Source: Ancistrus triradiatus
Taxonomy: Eukaryota > Chordata > Actinopteri > Siluriformes > Loricariidae
Direction: 5' to 3'
Assembly: GCA_025084515.1 (NCBI GenBank)
Contig: JAJAGP010000204.1
Coordinates: 186,001 to 250,000, forward strand
Length of the DNA: 64,000 nt
Shown here: positions 1 to 11,628 of the stretch, one piece after another
Layout of the letters: each line of letters starts with the position of its first letter
Numbering within the stretch: the first letter of the stretch is position 1
Made by a program: the position numbers and the translations under genes
The notes under the pieces: generated by a model
Database searches by the model: none
What the model saw: only the letters and a program-made list of their open reading frames with translations
What the model was told of the DNA's origin: nothing

Positions 1-1959
1 AGCCTCTCATCACATCTGACCTCTGCTCCCGGTACAAATCCCAAATTAATTAAAGAGGGAAATCTTGCTGGCCCGACACAGAGGCAGATTGAGTGTCTCC
101 ACCCCTCCCCGTGCAACCAAGGGATTAGAGGAGCTGACTCAATGATGAGAGTGTTTCCAAACCAGCCAGGTAACCACAAAGGCACAAAGAACGGGTGCTC
201 CTACCTGTTTGCCTTTTTATGACCAGGCACATTTGACCCATTTATTAATGTAATAGTACTGTTAGTCCTACCCTTCCTGGAGGGCATCCCGAAATGTGTA
301 GCGACTTCTCAAAAGATTTCAATACGCCTACACTCAGGAGCGTGGCTAAACCAAAAGGTATGATGAGCTTGTTTTGATCATTTGACCGTTGACTGAGGTG
401 GCACAGGGTTGGCACCGGGCTTTTTTTGCTCCCTGGCTGTTGACCCAGTTGGATAATGAGCCTCCCAGCATCGGTTTACACCACTCGACCCTGTGCTTGC
501 TTCCCAGAGCTACACACATCGCGACAAGGAGGTGCAAGGGCCGTATTGTTTCCCAATCTGGCCGGCATACCTTGTCGGCTCTGTCATCGGGGACTTGTTG
601 AGCAAATACTCGGAGGTATGACCACGATATGCCCTCGGCACAGACCCCTCCTTGTACACACAGCAGAAACCGGATTTGTTTCATACACATATCCATGCTG
701 CAGACTATGTCGCATAATAGCGACTTTGTTTTTATTTTTAAGGCGATCTTCCCACGTTATTCCAGTTCAATTCAAAAAAGAATTTTTCCGATTCAAAACA
801 ACATGAAACTGATTTCAGACACTCTAGGTTACGCCCACATTCCAGAAACATGCGTTAGGTCAGGTGGTGTCTCTAAAGTCTGTAGATTATTTTATTTTTG
901 TCTCTTTGTGTGCATTTTCCGTGAGCCTGAGCATGTCAGAGGTTGCTGACATCACGTATGATTTGACCATGTTTTGGGAGCCTGGATGCATGAATGTTAA
1001 GTATTTCATTTCCTTGTCCTAGACCTTACTTGTGCACATCTCTGTCTATGGTTGGTTCCCCTCTTTGACCCTGTGGTGCTGGTCAGGCTCCCCACAACCC
1101 CGAATTGTACTGTAGGACTTATATCTAAATGAGATGGGACAAGCCGCCCGCCTAACGAAAATCTCGAATGGCCCTTCTGCCAAGGCTCAGCCTGCTCTCG
1201 TTAAACTGCCATTTCCAATTAGCGACCTTGGGCGCGACACATATCAGGGGGCTTGGGTGGAGCTTTAATGGAAAGGAGTGTATGCACAAACACGAACAGT
1301 TTCTGCGGAGTCTGTGGATACTATCAGCTCACACCATGCCTGTTCAGCGGATCTCACAAAGGGGGCTAATCTGAAGCACCGCGTCGGTGCCGTAGCCAAC
1401 TTTATAACAAGACCGTCTCTGTTAGCAGTCCCCGGGCTCGATCCTAATCATGAGCAGCTAAAGTCGAGACGTTTACTATTATTAGGAATGTCGAGTCGGT
1501 GAAACTAATGAAACAGTCAGAACAATATGTGCACTTTACATGTAGTTTTCCGTTTGTTTTACAGCCTTAACTGTTACCAAACTGCACTCGAGAGAGATTC
1601 TCTGCTCACTCATTCACCTCACAGGCTCCTTCATCCTGGTAAAATGGTCGTCCCTCCTTCTCAGAATCAACAACTTGGCGTTTTTAATGCGCTCACTCAT
1701 GGGTGGCCGGCCGTGCCCACCCAAACAGTCCATTGGAAGGTCTGGGGAGCTAATTTACTCTAATAACATACCCCATGTAGTCTGAACATGGTTATTAAAT
1801 ACCACTGCTATTCTGGGCATGGGATTTTTTCACAAGCCAGCCAAGGGTTATCTCCCTGACATCCCACAGTTGAAAAATTCAAAACGAAAAGAGCGTCGGT
1901 TATGACTGGGAATATCCGTGTGCAGGTGAAACGTTCCATCCGTCTCCCATCATGTTCAC
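1..1959. other. Unique sequence, no gene seen
   Basis: I find no repeat family and no recognisable coding region here. The longest open frames (about 116 codons near 346-806) lie on both strands over the same bases, which is the pattern of chance ORFs. Base composition is mixed, with a GC-richer first kilobase. Confidence 0.6.
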
Positions 1960-2493
1960 TCGCAGCTAATAAATCTAATTTGATTTATTATAATCTATAT
2001 ATTATATTTTAGTTTATTTATTATATATTTTTTGAATATGATCTCTTTTCATTTTTATGTGTAGCTTCTGTTTATTTAAACTATCACTATAAGCTTTTAA
2101 ATATCAACTTAGATAGATAGTTATCTATTTTAACTAGAGTTTAATTCTCATTTATAACATCTAGGATCTTGAGGGGCACCAAACATCACAGGGGGTGTGC
2201 AAGGCTTTGTCTGTGGTACTATGAGTTTAAAATACAAAAAGAATAGGCTGCATAATCAAAAAGAATAGGCTGCATTATAAAAGGAACCCAAGAGAAAAGG
2301 AGCTATAACAAGCTATATAAGGAGCTCCAAGGAAAACAGGTTTCTTCCTTACAAAATGTTGGTTAGTTTTTCCTTGCCACTGTCACCCCAGGCTTGCTGA
2401 GTTTGGTCTCTGAGATTAGATTTTTGTAAAGCTGTTTTGAGACAATGCTCCTTTGTAAAAAGCTGTAGAAATGAATTTGTCTTTGATTTTGAC
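1960..2493 (+). repeat. AT-rich repeat body with L2-like tail (copy 1)
   Basis: An AT-rich stretch (1960-2160) is followed by a tail at 2341-2493 carrying the motif TTTTTCCTTGCCACTGTC, then GAGACAATGCTCC and TTGATTTTGACT. The same order (AT-rich stretch, then tail) recurs at 7205-7582. Eight tails of this type occur in the window. They resemble the 3' ends of teleost L2-clade LINEs or SINEs that use them; that family assignment is from general knowledge. At 2221-2300 a short unit containing AAAAAGAATAGGCTGCAT is tandemly doubled. Confidence 0.6.
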
Positions 2494-3239
2494 TAGGGAT
2501 GCACTGACATGAACAGGGCTGTGGTGGCCTAGCGGTTAAGGTACTGGACTCTAGACCAGAAGGTCCAGGGTTCAAATCCCACATCTGCCAAGCTGCCACT
2601 GTTGGGTCCTTGAGCAAGGCCCTTAACCCACAATTGTTTTATTGTATCTAAAGTTGCTCTGGATAAGAGCGTCTGGTAAATGATGTAAATGAACAATTTT
2701 GGCAAAACTGAAACCAAACAAAATAAAACATTTGGCTGAAGGCAGAATACTGAAGATGGTTTGTGACTTTTTTTCACCAAAATAGCCTAAATGTATTTTT
2801 TGTCTTGCTTTTCAAAGAAAAAACAATTACAAAACTACAATTAAAAATATTTATTGAACATTTTAACATTTCAGCAGACATACCAACGAAGCACAATATG
2901 ACCATTTTACTTAACATAAATAAATGAGTAAAACCAAGTATTTTTGTTTGCCCCTTAAATAGTCTACAACTACTGCAACTCTTTCCAGATGTACCCCCTC
3001 TGGAGAATTTGAAAGAACGATGTCTGCAAACGGCTGTTCTTATGTCATTCTCTGACACTTTAAAATACTGCATTTACAAAGAGCGCCTCACTCCACACTC
3101 TTTAACAAACTGATCGGTATAAATTAGTAGTTATTTTCACTTATTCAACAATTATTTGGCTGAAAATCGCAAAATAAGAAAGCATTTCCTGTTTTTGGTG
3201 TGCACTAATTTCAGTTGCCGAATATTTGGTGCAACCCTG
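2494..3239. mobile_element. hAT-like DNA transposon, non-autonomous, with SINE inside
   Basis: The left end reads TAGGGATGCACTGA and the right end, reverse complemented, reads CAGGGTTGCACCAA, so the ends are imperfect terminal inverted repeats. The flanking octamers ATTTTGAC (2486-2493) and ATCTTGAC (3240-3247) match at 7 of 8 positions, as expected for the 8-bp target duplication of hAT elements. The interior has a GGCTGAAGGC motif typical of this family. No transposase ORF is present. A SINE was later inserted 22 bp from the left end. The element lies directly behind an L2-like tail. Confidence 0.7.
2516..2688 (+). repeat. tRNA-derived SINE, full length, with 7-bp target duplication
   Basis: The head carries an A-box-like block (GTGGCCTAGCGGTTAAGG) and a B box (GGTTCAAATCC) as in RNA polymerase III internal promoters. 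The body contains GCCAAGCTGCCACTGTTGGG and the tail reads CTCTGGATAAGAGCGTCTGG and then TAAATG-type repeats. ATGAACA occurs on both sides (2509-2515 and 2689-2695), which is the target-site duplication. It sits inside the hAT element at 2494-3239, so it is the younger insertion. The tail resembles those of V-SINE/DANA-type fish SINEs. Confidence 0.85.
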
Positions 3240-3247
3240 ATCTTGAC

Positions 3248-3450
3248 ATCCTGAAAGAGCCGCAGTGGGTCTAAGACCCCCTAGCAAGCCTACCACTACA
3301 GCTCCCTGGATTCAAGTCCCAGCCGTGGTTTCTAAAGACATTTGGTCCTCATAATGATGTTACAATGATGTGTATCATTATATACTACTAAATAAAATCA
3401 GTGCCAATCCTGCTAATGCAGGTCCCAATCAGCCTGCTATTACAAGATGT
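3248..3450. other. Short unique spacer
   Basis: A stretch at 3280-3335 contains GGATTCAAGTCCC, a B-box-like motif, but no convincing A box or SINE body. I leave it unassigned. Confidence 0.4.
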
Positions 3451-3965
3451 AAAGTCAAGTCAAGTCAGATCTATTTATATAGCGCTTTTTACAATGGAGC
3501 ATTGTCAATCTCCTAATATCCCAAATTGAGCAAGCCTAAGGCGACAGTGGCAAGGAAAAACTCCCTAGTTCTAGGAAGAAACCTTGGGAGGACCAAGACT
3601 CAAAAAGGGACCCAACCTCCTTGGGCGGCGTAGATGATAAATCTCAAAACGAAACTAAGTCATGGTGTCATAGTTCAAATAAAATGTGAAGTATGCACAT
3701 CGGCATTAAGTGGCCCGGGTATGGTGGGGCTGGAGCTGATGACGGAAGCAGCTTGAGTGAAGCTGCAGCGGATGAACATCATGTGTGGGGCTGGAACTGC
3801 CGGAACACAGCTCGGAGAGAAAACAGAAAATGTAATTAGTTATTGATTAAGAGCACAGTGTCTATTAGCAATCACTGATGCCATGTGTAGCATGAGACCC
3901 CGGCAGCATTAGCTATAGCAGCATAGCTAGAAAGAGGAGAACTGGTAGGTAACACAGCCAAGAGG
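3451..3965 (-). repeat. L2-like tail repeat plus body (copy 2)
   Basis: It starts with the reversed tail AAGTCAAGTCAAGTCAG, then TATATAGCGCTTTTTACA and GACAGTGGCAAGGAAAAAC, and continues through CCTTGGGAGGACCAAGACTC to about 3650. The adjoining body (3690-3965) is homologous to 7810-8010: both contain GGCTGGAACTG, CATGAGAC(C/T)CCGGCAG and AGCATAGCTAGAAAG. The two loci are therefore copies of one longer element. The pentamer ACTTG in tandem at the end is a LINE/SINE-type tail. Confidence 0.65.
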
Positions 3966-4974
3966 GATCACATGAGACATCGGCAACCCCACGGGAGGCA
4001 GAAGACAGCAACCCAACGTCTCTGATCACCATAAGACTCTTGGACTATGAACCCCAGCTCTGCCCTTAGTCTAAGGCAAGGACATGTAAAGAGGACATTC
4101 TCACAATAATGAAAGATACAGACATTTTTAATAAAGATTAAAAGATTGGGAGGGTGAAGATTTTCCATTTTCAGTCAAAAACAAAACAGGCTCAGCTCAC
4201 TAGGCTATACATCTTGCAAAGAAGAATGGTTTTGTTTTCCCTCTAGACCGAAGGCTTAGCCCGAGGACTCAGGAGAACAGAGGAAAGTTTATAAAAGGGA
4301 AGAGCACTTTATCCCGGGCGCTTAGCATCACTCAAGTCTCTTGACATTGAGGTTGACACAGTGGCTATACTGTGGCTTTAGCTCGGGTGATGTCAGTGGA
4401 TACAGTCAGAACCACTTCACTCCTCGCCCTCACTAAACTGCCTGCAGGTCAGGAGACAAAACAGTTTTTTTTCAAAGATTAGTCAAAGCCATTATCACGT
4501 TAGAAACGAGACTTGATCTGCTGCTGTACATTCTTCAACAATGAGTGGAATTTTTAGTGATGCCCTGCAGTGTCGTGCGGTGGCTGTTTTAATCTCTACA
4601 TATTATATTTGGGGGGATTTGCAGAAATCCAGCCTTTTCTGCTGGTTAAAAAGATAGCATCCAGTTGTTTGCATTGAGGCTCATCCTGCTGAGATATTTC
4701 TACAGACTAATTCACCACCTGGCAGGATTTTTTAAAACGTGATAACGGACAAGTTAATACTTAATGGTGCATTAGAATTTACTAGGATGATTCTGAATGA
4801 ACAGCCCAGTTGTGCTATTCAGTTGTAAGTTCCATGGAAGATCAGCCAGCAGTTGATACGCAGTGTGTTTAGAGTGTAACATGGTTGTACTGAGTCTTAT
4901 GAGAAGGAATCTAAGAAAATTCAGAGTTTTAAATCATATAATCACTTAATTTTACTGGCTAGCCATAGCATCGG
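3966..4974. other. Unique sequence, no gene seen
   Basis: No repeat family or coding region is recognised. Short open frames here have no recognisable domain. Confidence 0.5.
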
Positions 4975-5135
4975 GATTCCTATATCCCTCCAGCGGTCCC
5001 TTTTTGAGTCTTGGTCCTCCCAAGGTTTGTGCCTTGTAATGTTTCGAAGGTTTAAGATTGGACTCAGATAATAGAAGATAATAGAAAATTGTAAATTTGC
5101 TTTGAAACAATGCAAATGTAAATAGTGCTTTAAGA
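4975..5135 (+). repeat. L2-like tail repeat, degenerate (copy 3)
   Basis: The copy retains CTTTTTGAGTCTTGGTCCTC, CCAAGGTTTG, GATTGGACTCAG and GCTTTGAAACAATGC in the order of the better copies at 29103 and 53481. It has decayed and lost the TTTTTCCTTGCCACTGTC block. Confidence 0.6.
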
Positions 5136-6780
5136 ATCATTTGATGCACTGATGGGTCCAAAAATATATAACCAATCTTCTTATTAAGCACTAGGAAATC
5201 AGTTCCATCCCTGGAAGTTTCCCTGAAACAATGTTCAAAACCAAGCCAGTACCTCATACGTCAACATTTTCAGAACGTCTTTCATTTCTCTGAACTGCGA
5301 TGGCCGTGTCGTGGGCCTCCATGACCTATGAGGCCACTGTGCCATAAAGTAAAGCGGCGGACCAAAAGCAAAGACCTGATCGCCTAAATAAGCCACACAG
5401 TGCTGTTCACAAGGCTTTATTAATATTAGATGCCACAACCCAACATGTTGTTTTCACAAATCCAGCGACACATTAGGCGTCTCTGTCTTTTAGTCCAAAC
5501 AAGAAAACCCAGAGTGATGGTTCTCAGCAACAAGCCGGGCGAGCTGACATTTAGCAGGCAGCTGCGCCGAGGCCCCGACACCCATGACTAAAAGAGGCAT
5601 GGCCCAAATCTGGATGCTTTCGCCGAAATTAACCTTGAAAAGCAGGAAAAGCTGTTTATGATCCATTACATGCATAATATGTGCCTGTCACTTACCCTTA
5701 TTACAGTTATGAATTAGCCACCCCTCTAACTTCACGTTTTAAGAAGCTGGAAAATCTCGCACGCATGTCATGGTGCGCCCTTATTGGAATGTGGTGAACA
5801 ATTCGATTAAATATAGCCGCTTATTTATAGCGCCTGGCCCCTTTCGCTGCTTTTCGCTCAAAAGTCGACGTAGGCATCCGTAGGCGTGCGCTGCGGCTCC
5901 GGCTACAATAGCGTCGACCTTGAGAGAATTCCTCCAGCTTACGTTCTTCTGGCAGAATGCAAACACGTCGGCTACTGCCGAGAGGTCTGTATTTAACTCC
6001 GTGATGGGGCTCCGGGGAGTCTAATTACTGTCAGCGCAGTGTGTGTATATGTCCGTGTGTTTAGCCGAGGGTGAGAGTGAGGGACGTGCGAGAGTATAGC
6101 GCGAGGCCGTGAGAAGCGCATGGGTGTTAATAACCAGCTGACAGGTGCTGGAGCTGGAGTCGCGCCACTCTGCACGTGCTCGATGCTCTTTAATAATTAG
6201 AGAGAGCAGAGGCCTAATAAGAACCAGCTGCCTGAGCGGCGAGGTCTCTGGTCCCCTTTGCAGAACTCTTCGGCCCTGTCAACGCTGAGTCGTTCTTTGG
6301 GGTATGTTAGGCTCGTGGTATATGCCACAAAACCAACAGTCACACTGCAAAGTCACAAAAGGTTTTCCCAGAACACTAATGACCAGAGGGGAAACAGGAA
6401 CCACACGACCGGGCTAAGGGTAAAGACAATGTAAAGCAGTGGTGTTAGGAGGTTTGAGAGTGTTTAGGTTGTCTATTCAATGGCTCATGTCGGGAGTGAA
6501 AGCGCTCATAAACGGCGCGGTGTTTTCCTTACATAAGCGTAGCATCCAAATAAACAGGCCATCAACAGCCAATCAGTCTACGCTCTCGATAAGCCAGTGG
6601 CCTTCTGGAAAATAACAACCGCAAGCATGCCACACAAAATATGTTGTGTCGAAGGCACGGTGATGTAGAACATGTGTTTCAGGGTCACTACTGAGCCGGA
6701 ATTAGCCGGATTAACTAACTTCTTGGAGTGAAGTACTGGGGTGGCGTGCAGTTCTCTAAAAACAACTGGGGTCTCATCCC
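5136..6780. other. Repeat-poor unique island, possible conserved non-coding DNA
   Basis: No transposon, SINE or simple repeat is seen over 1.6 kb, while repeats occur on both sides. The stretch 5760-6260 has homeodomain-like ATTA and bHLH-like CAGCTG sites near each other. This is suggestive only, because such short motifs are frequent by chance. No ORF has a recognisable domain. Confidence 0.35.
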
Positions 6781-6970
6781 AAAGTCAACGTCAAAGTCAG
6801 ATTTATTTCTACAGAGCATTTCACAATGGAGCATTGTCTCAAAGCAGCTTTACAAAAACAGAGGCCCAAAGCCCTAACTGAGCAAACCTAGGACGACAGT
6901 GGCAAGGAAAATCTCCTTAAACATTATAAGGAAGAAACCTTGGGAGGACCAAGACTCAGTAGGGTCAATA
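6781..6970 (-). repeat. L2-like tail repeat (copy 4)
   Basis: Reversed tail with AAAGTCAGATTTATTTCTAC, CACAATGGAGCATTGTCTC, GACAGTGGCAAGGAAAATC and CCTTGGGAGGACCAAGACTC. It is separated from its homologous body (7810-8010) by a SINE, an AT-rich stretch and a second tail in the opposite orientation. Confidence 0.75.
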
Positions 6971-7030
6971 GGGCAGCCTATGTGTTATATCTAAGAATTA
7001 AGCTTATTAGTTACTTACTTAATACTGTGG

Positions 7031-7202
7031 TACTGTGGTAGCCTAGCGGGTAAGGTACTGGACTATGGACCAAAAGGTCCAGGGTTCAATTCCCATCTCT
7101 GCCAAGCTGCCACTGTTGGGTCCTTGAGCAAGACAATTGCTTGGATTGAATCAATTGTAAGTCGCCCTGGATAAGGGTGTCTGCTAAATACTGTAAATGT
7201 AA
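7031..7202 (+). repeat. tRNA-derived SINE
   Basis: It has the SINE head (GGTAGCCTAGCGGGTAAGG; B-box-like GGTTCAATTCC), the CTGCCACTGTTGGGTCC body and a tail reading GGATAAGGGTGTCTGCTAAA. Against full copies, the segment after the GAGCAAGAC motif has a short internal deletion. Confidence 0.8.
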
Positions 7203-7204
7203 TA

Positions 7205-7582
7205 CGTTTACTTAATATGTTTAAATAAACAATTATGCCATAGTATTATGTTCTGTATTATATACTTCATTGCTCTAAAATATTAGTCTATATATTATTA
7301 TGTTTTTTTTAATTAATGTTTTTAAATATGTTCTGTGTTCATATTTATTTAGCATCTGTTTGTTTACACTATTGCTGTAATCTTATTCATTAGATAACTT
7401 TTAACATTTTTAACGCTTTAACATTTAAGCCACTCATCCAACGTTTTGTCCTTTATAACATTTTTTCCTTGCCACTGTCACCCTAGGATTTCACAATTAG
7501 GGATTAGAGAATTGCGTTGAGACAATGGTCTATTGTAAAAAAAATAAAAACGCTATAAAAATAAATCTTTGATTTTGACTTT
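7205..7582 (+). repeat. AT-rich repeat body with L2-like tail (copy 5)
   Basis: The AT-rich part (7205-7460) shares ordered blocks with 1990-2160, such as ATATG(T/A)TCT, CATTTTTAT/CATATTTAT and CTTCTGTTTATTTA/CATCTGTTTGTTTA. It ends in TTTTTCCTTGCCACTGTC and TTGATTTTGACTT. It faces copy 4 in opposite orientation. Confidence 0.55.
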
Positions 7583-7809
7583 AAATAAATATTAACAGAG
7601 AAAACATATTTAAAGAAAATATAGTAATTAAAATAAAATGTAATAATATATAGGCTATAGTAAACAATAAGAGTATAATAAATAGAGAATTTAAAACTGT
7701 AGCATATAAGACAATAGTGCATGTAAAGAAAATATTGAATATTAAAAATAACATAGAGAACATGAGTGAGTATCGGTATTATTTAGTCTGGTTAACAGAG
7801 TCACTTTAG
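7583..7809. other. AT-rich sequence of unknown origin
   Basis: Strongly AT-rich spacer between an L2-like tail and a repeat body. Open frames on the minus strand here are low-complexity (I, L, F, Y rich) and not credible as protein. Confidence 0.4.
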
Positions 7810-8010
7810 GGTCCTCAGCATGGCATGTCGGTCGGCTGTAGGGGAGGAGTTACTGCCCTTTGATGTGGTCTGAGTAATGGTGTGAGGGCTGGAACTGTGT
7901 ACTGGAATAAAAGCTCGTAGAGCAAACAGAATATGTAGTTAGTGAGGTTAAGTGCGGCATGAGACTCCGGCAGGACTAACTGTAACAGCATAGCTAGAAA
8001 GGAAGGTCGG
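7810..8010 (-). repeat. Repeat body homologous to 3690-3965
   Basis: Shared ordered blocks include GGCTGGAACTG, GCTCG(T/G)AGAG, ACAGAA(T)ATGTA, CATGAGACTCCGGCAG and AGCATAGCTAGAAAGG. The piece is presumably the displaced remainder of the element whose tail is at 6781-6970. Confidence 0.55.
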
Positions 8011-8676
8011 GTGGGTCACATCATTACGTAAAAAAACCTTAAAGTGAGCGCAAACACTATGGACCCGCTCTTGATTCCCATTCCCGTCTCGCGTCACATG
8101 TTCTAACCCACAACGTGTTTTAGCATTAAATCAAAACACATTTGTTTTTTCTTTTGACCTCTTGAGATTATGCTCTCCGTTGGCTGTCTGTTCCGAGCAG
8201 CCGTGCAGCCCTTATTAACAGTAGACTATTTACCTAATGAATCAACTCAGCACTCAGCGCAAATCGCGGAGGCGCGAAGGTTTCTTGGCCTTCTCCCCTG
8301 TCCCGAAACGATCGCCTTCGGGGTCGCCGGAGCTCGAGGAGGGGGTGGAAAGGTTGCCTTGATGAGCTAACAGGGCCATGGCTTTGTCAAACAAGCGCAG
8401 CTGTGAGATCAGTCATTTTCTGGAGGTGGGCTCTCGCTGCCAAAGTGCATTCGCACCGGGGTGTGCGAGCGTAATGACCTGTGCACCTCGCACAAGAAGG
8501 ATCGCGCTCTTAAAGCCTAAACAGGCTGTCCGCCCGAGACTTATTAGATCTTTCCATTCCCCATAATTCAATGTAATTGCTTAAAGTAATGGATAATAAT
8601 ATGACTAAATGTCATCTTGTTCCTTCTGCGCTCTTTTCCCCCTCTCGCACTTCATTCCTCTTTCTTTTGCCCCTGC

Positions 8677-8712
<36 letters not shown>

Positions 8713-10534
8713 GGTCCCTCGTCTCTATCCTCCTCATGCGATTATGTGCTGGACATGTCTAAGCCTGTGAGGTGCAGTGTTTGATGTCAGTTCATTTTCT
8801 CCTGCTGCTGACAGACCAATGGTTGCAGGAGCTCTCAGTTCCCAAGGCAGTCCCTCTGTAATTGTGGAACCACAATCCCTCTCCAGTGGATTACAGGATT
8901 TCTGGCAATTTTACCTCCCCTAGATGATGTTGCTCTGTGGGAAAAAAGGTACTCCTTCGGGAGACGGGCAGAAAAAGGCCGAGCTTCTTGCTCGGATCTG
9001 TATTTTGTTCCCTCGAGCACAGAAAAAAAGAAAACGTGAAGACGGTTCTCGAAATGTGTTTGCAGCTATTACAAAAATGCGATAGCCCACGCATTTCCCT
9101 TTACTCTGTCGGAGCAGTATTTGCATCAATTGAATGATATTGATGTTGTGAAATAACAGTGCAACCTGTCAAGAAACAATCTCCCCCAACAGAGCAATTA
9201 TGTTCTCATCGGAATGGTGCAATGTCGCCGCGTAATGTGCAAGAATGCTAGCATTCTTCGGTGGTGCGGAGAATCGGATCGCTTCTTCTTGACCAATTCT
9301 GTCAAAATTAAGAGCAAATTAGCAGCTATTTTCACCTTTGGCTGTGTTTTTGTTCTCGGTCAAACAGGAAGCTGTCCTTAAACTGTGTGGAATCAGTTAC
9401 TGTGCAGAGCTTCTTGGATGTATTTCCCAAAACCAATTGCGTTTGTGATTAAACAGTCCAGTCACTTTATGATTGGTAGAGCTCCCAGACTCACGTTGCC
9501 ATGGATTGCTTAACTATGCTTCCGTCTGGAGTTTAAATATATAATTATTAGCTCCCATAACTCTGGGCCATAGGTAATCCTTAGGCTTTGGGCTTGTAAA
9601 CATGTAGTGTTGTGAGACAGGTATTCAGTCGTCGCTGGTGGGCCCTCTTATAGCTCTCAGTAGACCTTTTCACTCCCCTTCCTGTCCTGTAGTGCTGTGT
9701 GGTATATCTTCAGCTCTGTCGAACAGCTCCATGCGATCCAACAGGTAAACTGTTGCTGGTCCCACATAATCCAGCTCTCATTTATCTCCTAACTAATGGG
9801 CTGCTATGTTGCGCCTGACGTTAAGAGCCAGCATGAATGAAAAACGGAGATCTGAGAGCAATCCACTCTCCTCTATCTAAACAAGCCTCTTATCTAAACT
9901 ATAGTGGTCCGATTTGATCGTGCGGACGGTGCTTACATTCCAGTCAGCGACGACCAAACCATTGAGATAAACGATTCGATCTCTCGCAGTCTCTCCCCCT
10001 CTGAGCTCGAAACTGTACTTCGTAACCTCTCAGACCATTAGAGAAAATTTATTGCTGCCGAATCCTGCTGTAAGTCACTCAGCAAGCTGCGATTTGCCAA
10101 GTCCTAAATTTCATGACGTGTCAGGGCTTGAAAGAGCACGGAGGACGGGTGAAACTCTGGGATGACTCCGCTTTCCCAGCACACACACACACACACACAA
10201 AAAGAAAGTGTGAATGCTAAGGTGCTCTTATTAGGGGATCTGAATTGTGGATGTCACCGATCGGCACTACGTGCGTTCTGTACGCATCACACTGGTAGGC
10301 TTTCATTTATGCCTGAAGATGCAGAAGTGTTTTTCTGTCCAGTTTCATCGAGGCTGAATAGCACCTTTGTTTCGGACGACGACTGGTGCTGAATGCCGAT
10401 TGGAAGTCGCGCAGGGTGCCAAGCTGGCATGCCAGGAAACAGGAAATGGACCACCGCTTTGTGTCACTAGAAAGCAACAGTAGATTGGTTCCCAGGGCTG
10501 ATTTGTTCCTAGAAAGGAGTGACATCACGACTGT
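8011..10534. other. Repeat-poor unique island with two microsatellites
   Basis: There is no transposon or SINE in 2.5 kb. (CT)n lies at about 8679-8709 and (CA)n at about 10180-10199. Region 8160-8570 is GC-rich, with open frames of 60-70 codons lacking recognisable domains. It is a candidate conserved non-coding or promoter-proximal block, but nothing in the sequence proves it. Confidence 0.4.
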
Positions 10535-10680
10535 ACTCGACACTAGACCAATGAGAGCGTACAACTACAACAGTCGATAATAAACAGTTACAGTCCTGTA
10601 CAACCGATGAAACCGGAACTAAATCGATAGCAAAGATGCGGAAGGACCAGGCGTAAAACTGCACAAGATCAGTGTATCAG
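10535..10680 (+). repeat. Local direct duplication, copy A
   Basis: Copy A and copy B (10836-10978) share ordered blocks: (G)ACACTAGA..AAT(G/A)AGAGCGT, ACTACAACAGT, TTACAGTCCTGTACA, GGAACTAAAT and GGAAGGACCAG, then CTGCACAAG and GATCAGT. I judge identity at roughly 75-80 percent over about 140 bp. It may be a tandem-type duplication or two insertions of an unnamed repeat. Confidence 0.7.
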
Positions 10681-10835
10681 ATAAGTATATAAATACAATA
10701 CATGGATAATAAGGGCAAGTTTAGGGTTTGTTTAGCTACAGTAACACAGAAGTCAATAGCAAATGGCAGTATGAAAATATACAAAATATCTAAAAGTATT
10801 TTGACAAAAGCCACCCATCAGAATGATTGCGGCTA

Positions 10836-10978
10836 TGCTCAACACTAGAGTAATAAGAGCGTCCGACTACAACAGTGCGTAAACATTTACAGTCCTGTAC
10901 ATCCGGTCAAACTGGAACTAAATAGATAAAAGATGTGGAAGGACCAGATGCACAACTGCACAAGCAGATCAGTCTGTT
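10836..10978 (+). repeat. Local direct duplication, copy B
   Basis: This is the partner of 10535-10680, in the same orientation with about 300 bp between starts. The start of a 151-codon minus-strand open frame overlaps it, which argues that the frame is not a conserved gene. Confidence 0.7.
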
Positions 10979-11592
10979 GTTTGAGAAACCATACAGATCA
11001 ACAATTGGCTGTTTCTCCTTCATTAGTTCATATGGGTCAACAATTTCCCCTGCATATCTCCTGAAAGTTATCCAAAGCAGCCTACAAACTGTTGATTTGA
11101 TGCCAGTTTTTGATGGTTTACTCATGTAACTAATCAAAGCAGAAGCAAAGCATCCGTTTTTGGGCTTTGGCATGGGGAGTGCACTCAGGAATACACCCTG
11201 GCCACATCGCCGGTTCATCTCAGTTTTCGTAACACTCCACCATCTGCTTATCAAGTTGTAAGACCAGCCCAGGGTTTGATCCCAGGCCTTCAGGAACTGC
11301 TGTTTCCTCCAAGCTACAGGACAAATATTAAAGCTGCAGTTAAATAATGTAATTAAACACACATCTCAGTTTTTTAGGTGGCCCAATTAAGATTGTTTTC
11401 TCAGTTTGGGAAAACAGTCGACTTTGTGAAAGTGAATATCTCAGGGTTATTTTTTTTAATGGTTAGGGTAATGAAATAAAACACTCGGTGGATTATATAA
11501 ATTGTTTTTTATGGCCGTTTACATAAATTAAACAGTCCAGAGTGGGGACAATGGATTACTCACGTCATGCCTTGTCACTGGAAACTGTGCGC

Positions 11593-11628
<36 letters not shown>

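Noticed and set aside
2517..2590. tRNA gene
   Set aside because: The A and B boxes belong to a SINE head. The sequence recurs more than ten times with the same SINE body, and a tRNA cloverleaf is not kept.
10907..11362. 151-codon minus-strand ORF
   Set aside because: It overlaps a duplicated repeat at one end, has no recognisable domain, and an open frame exists on the other strand over the same bases.
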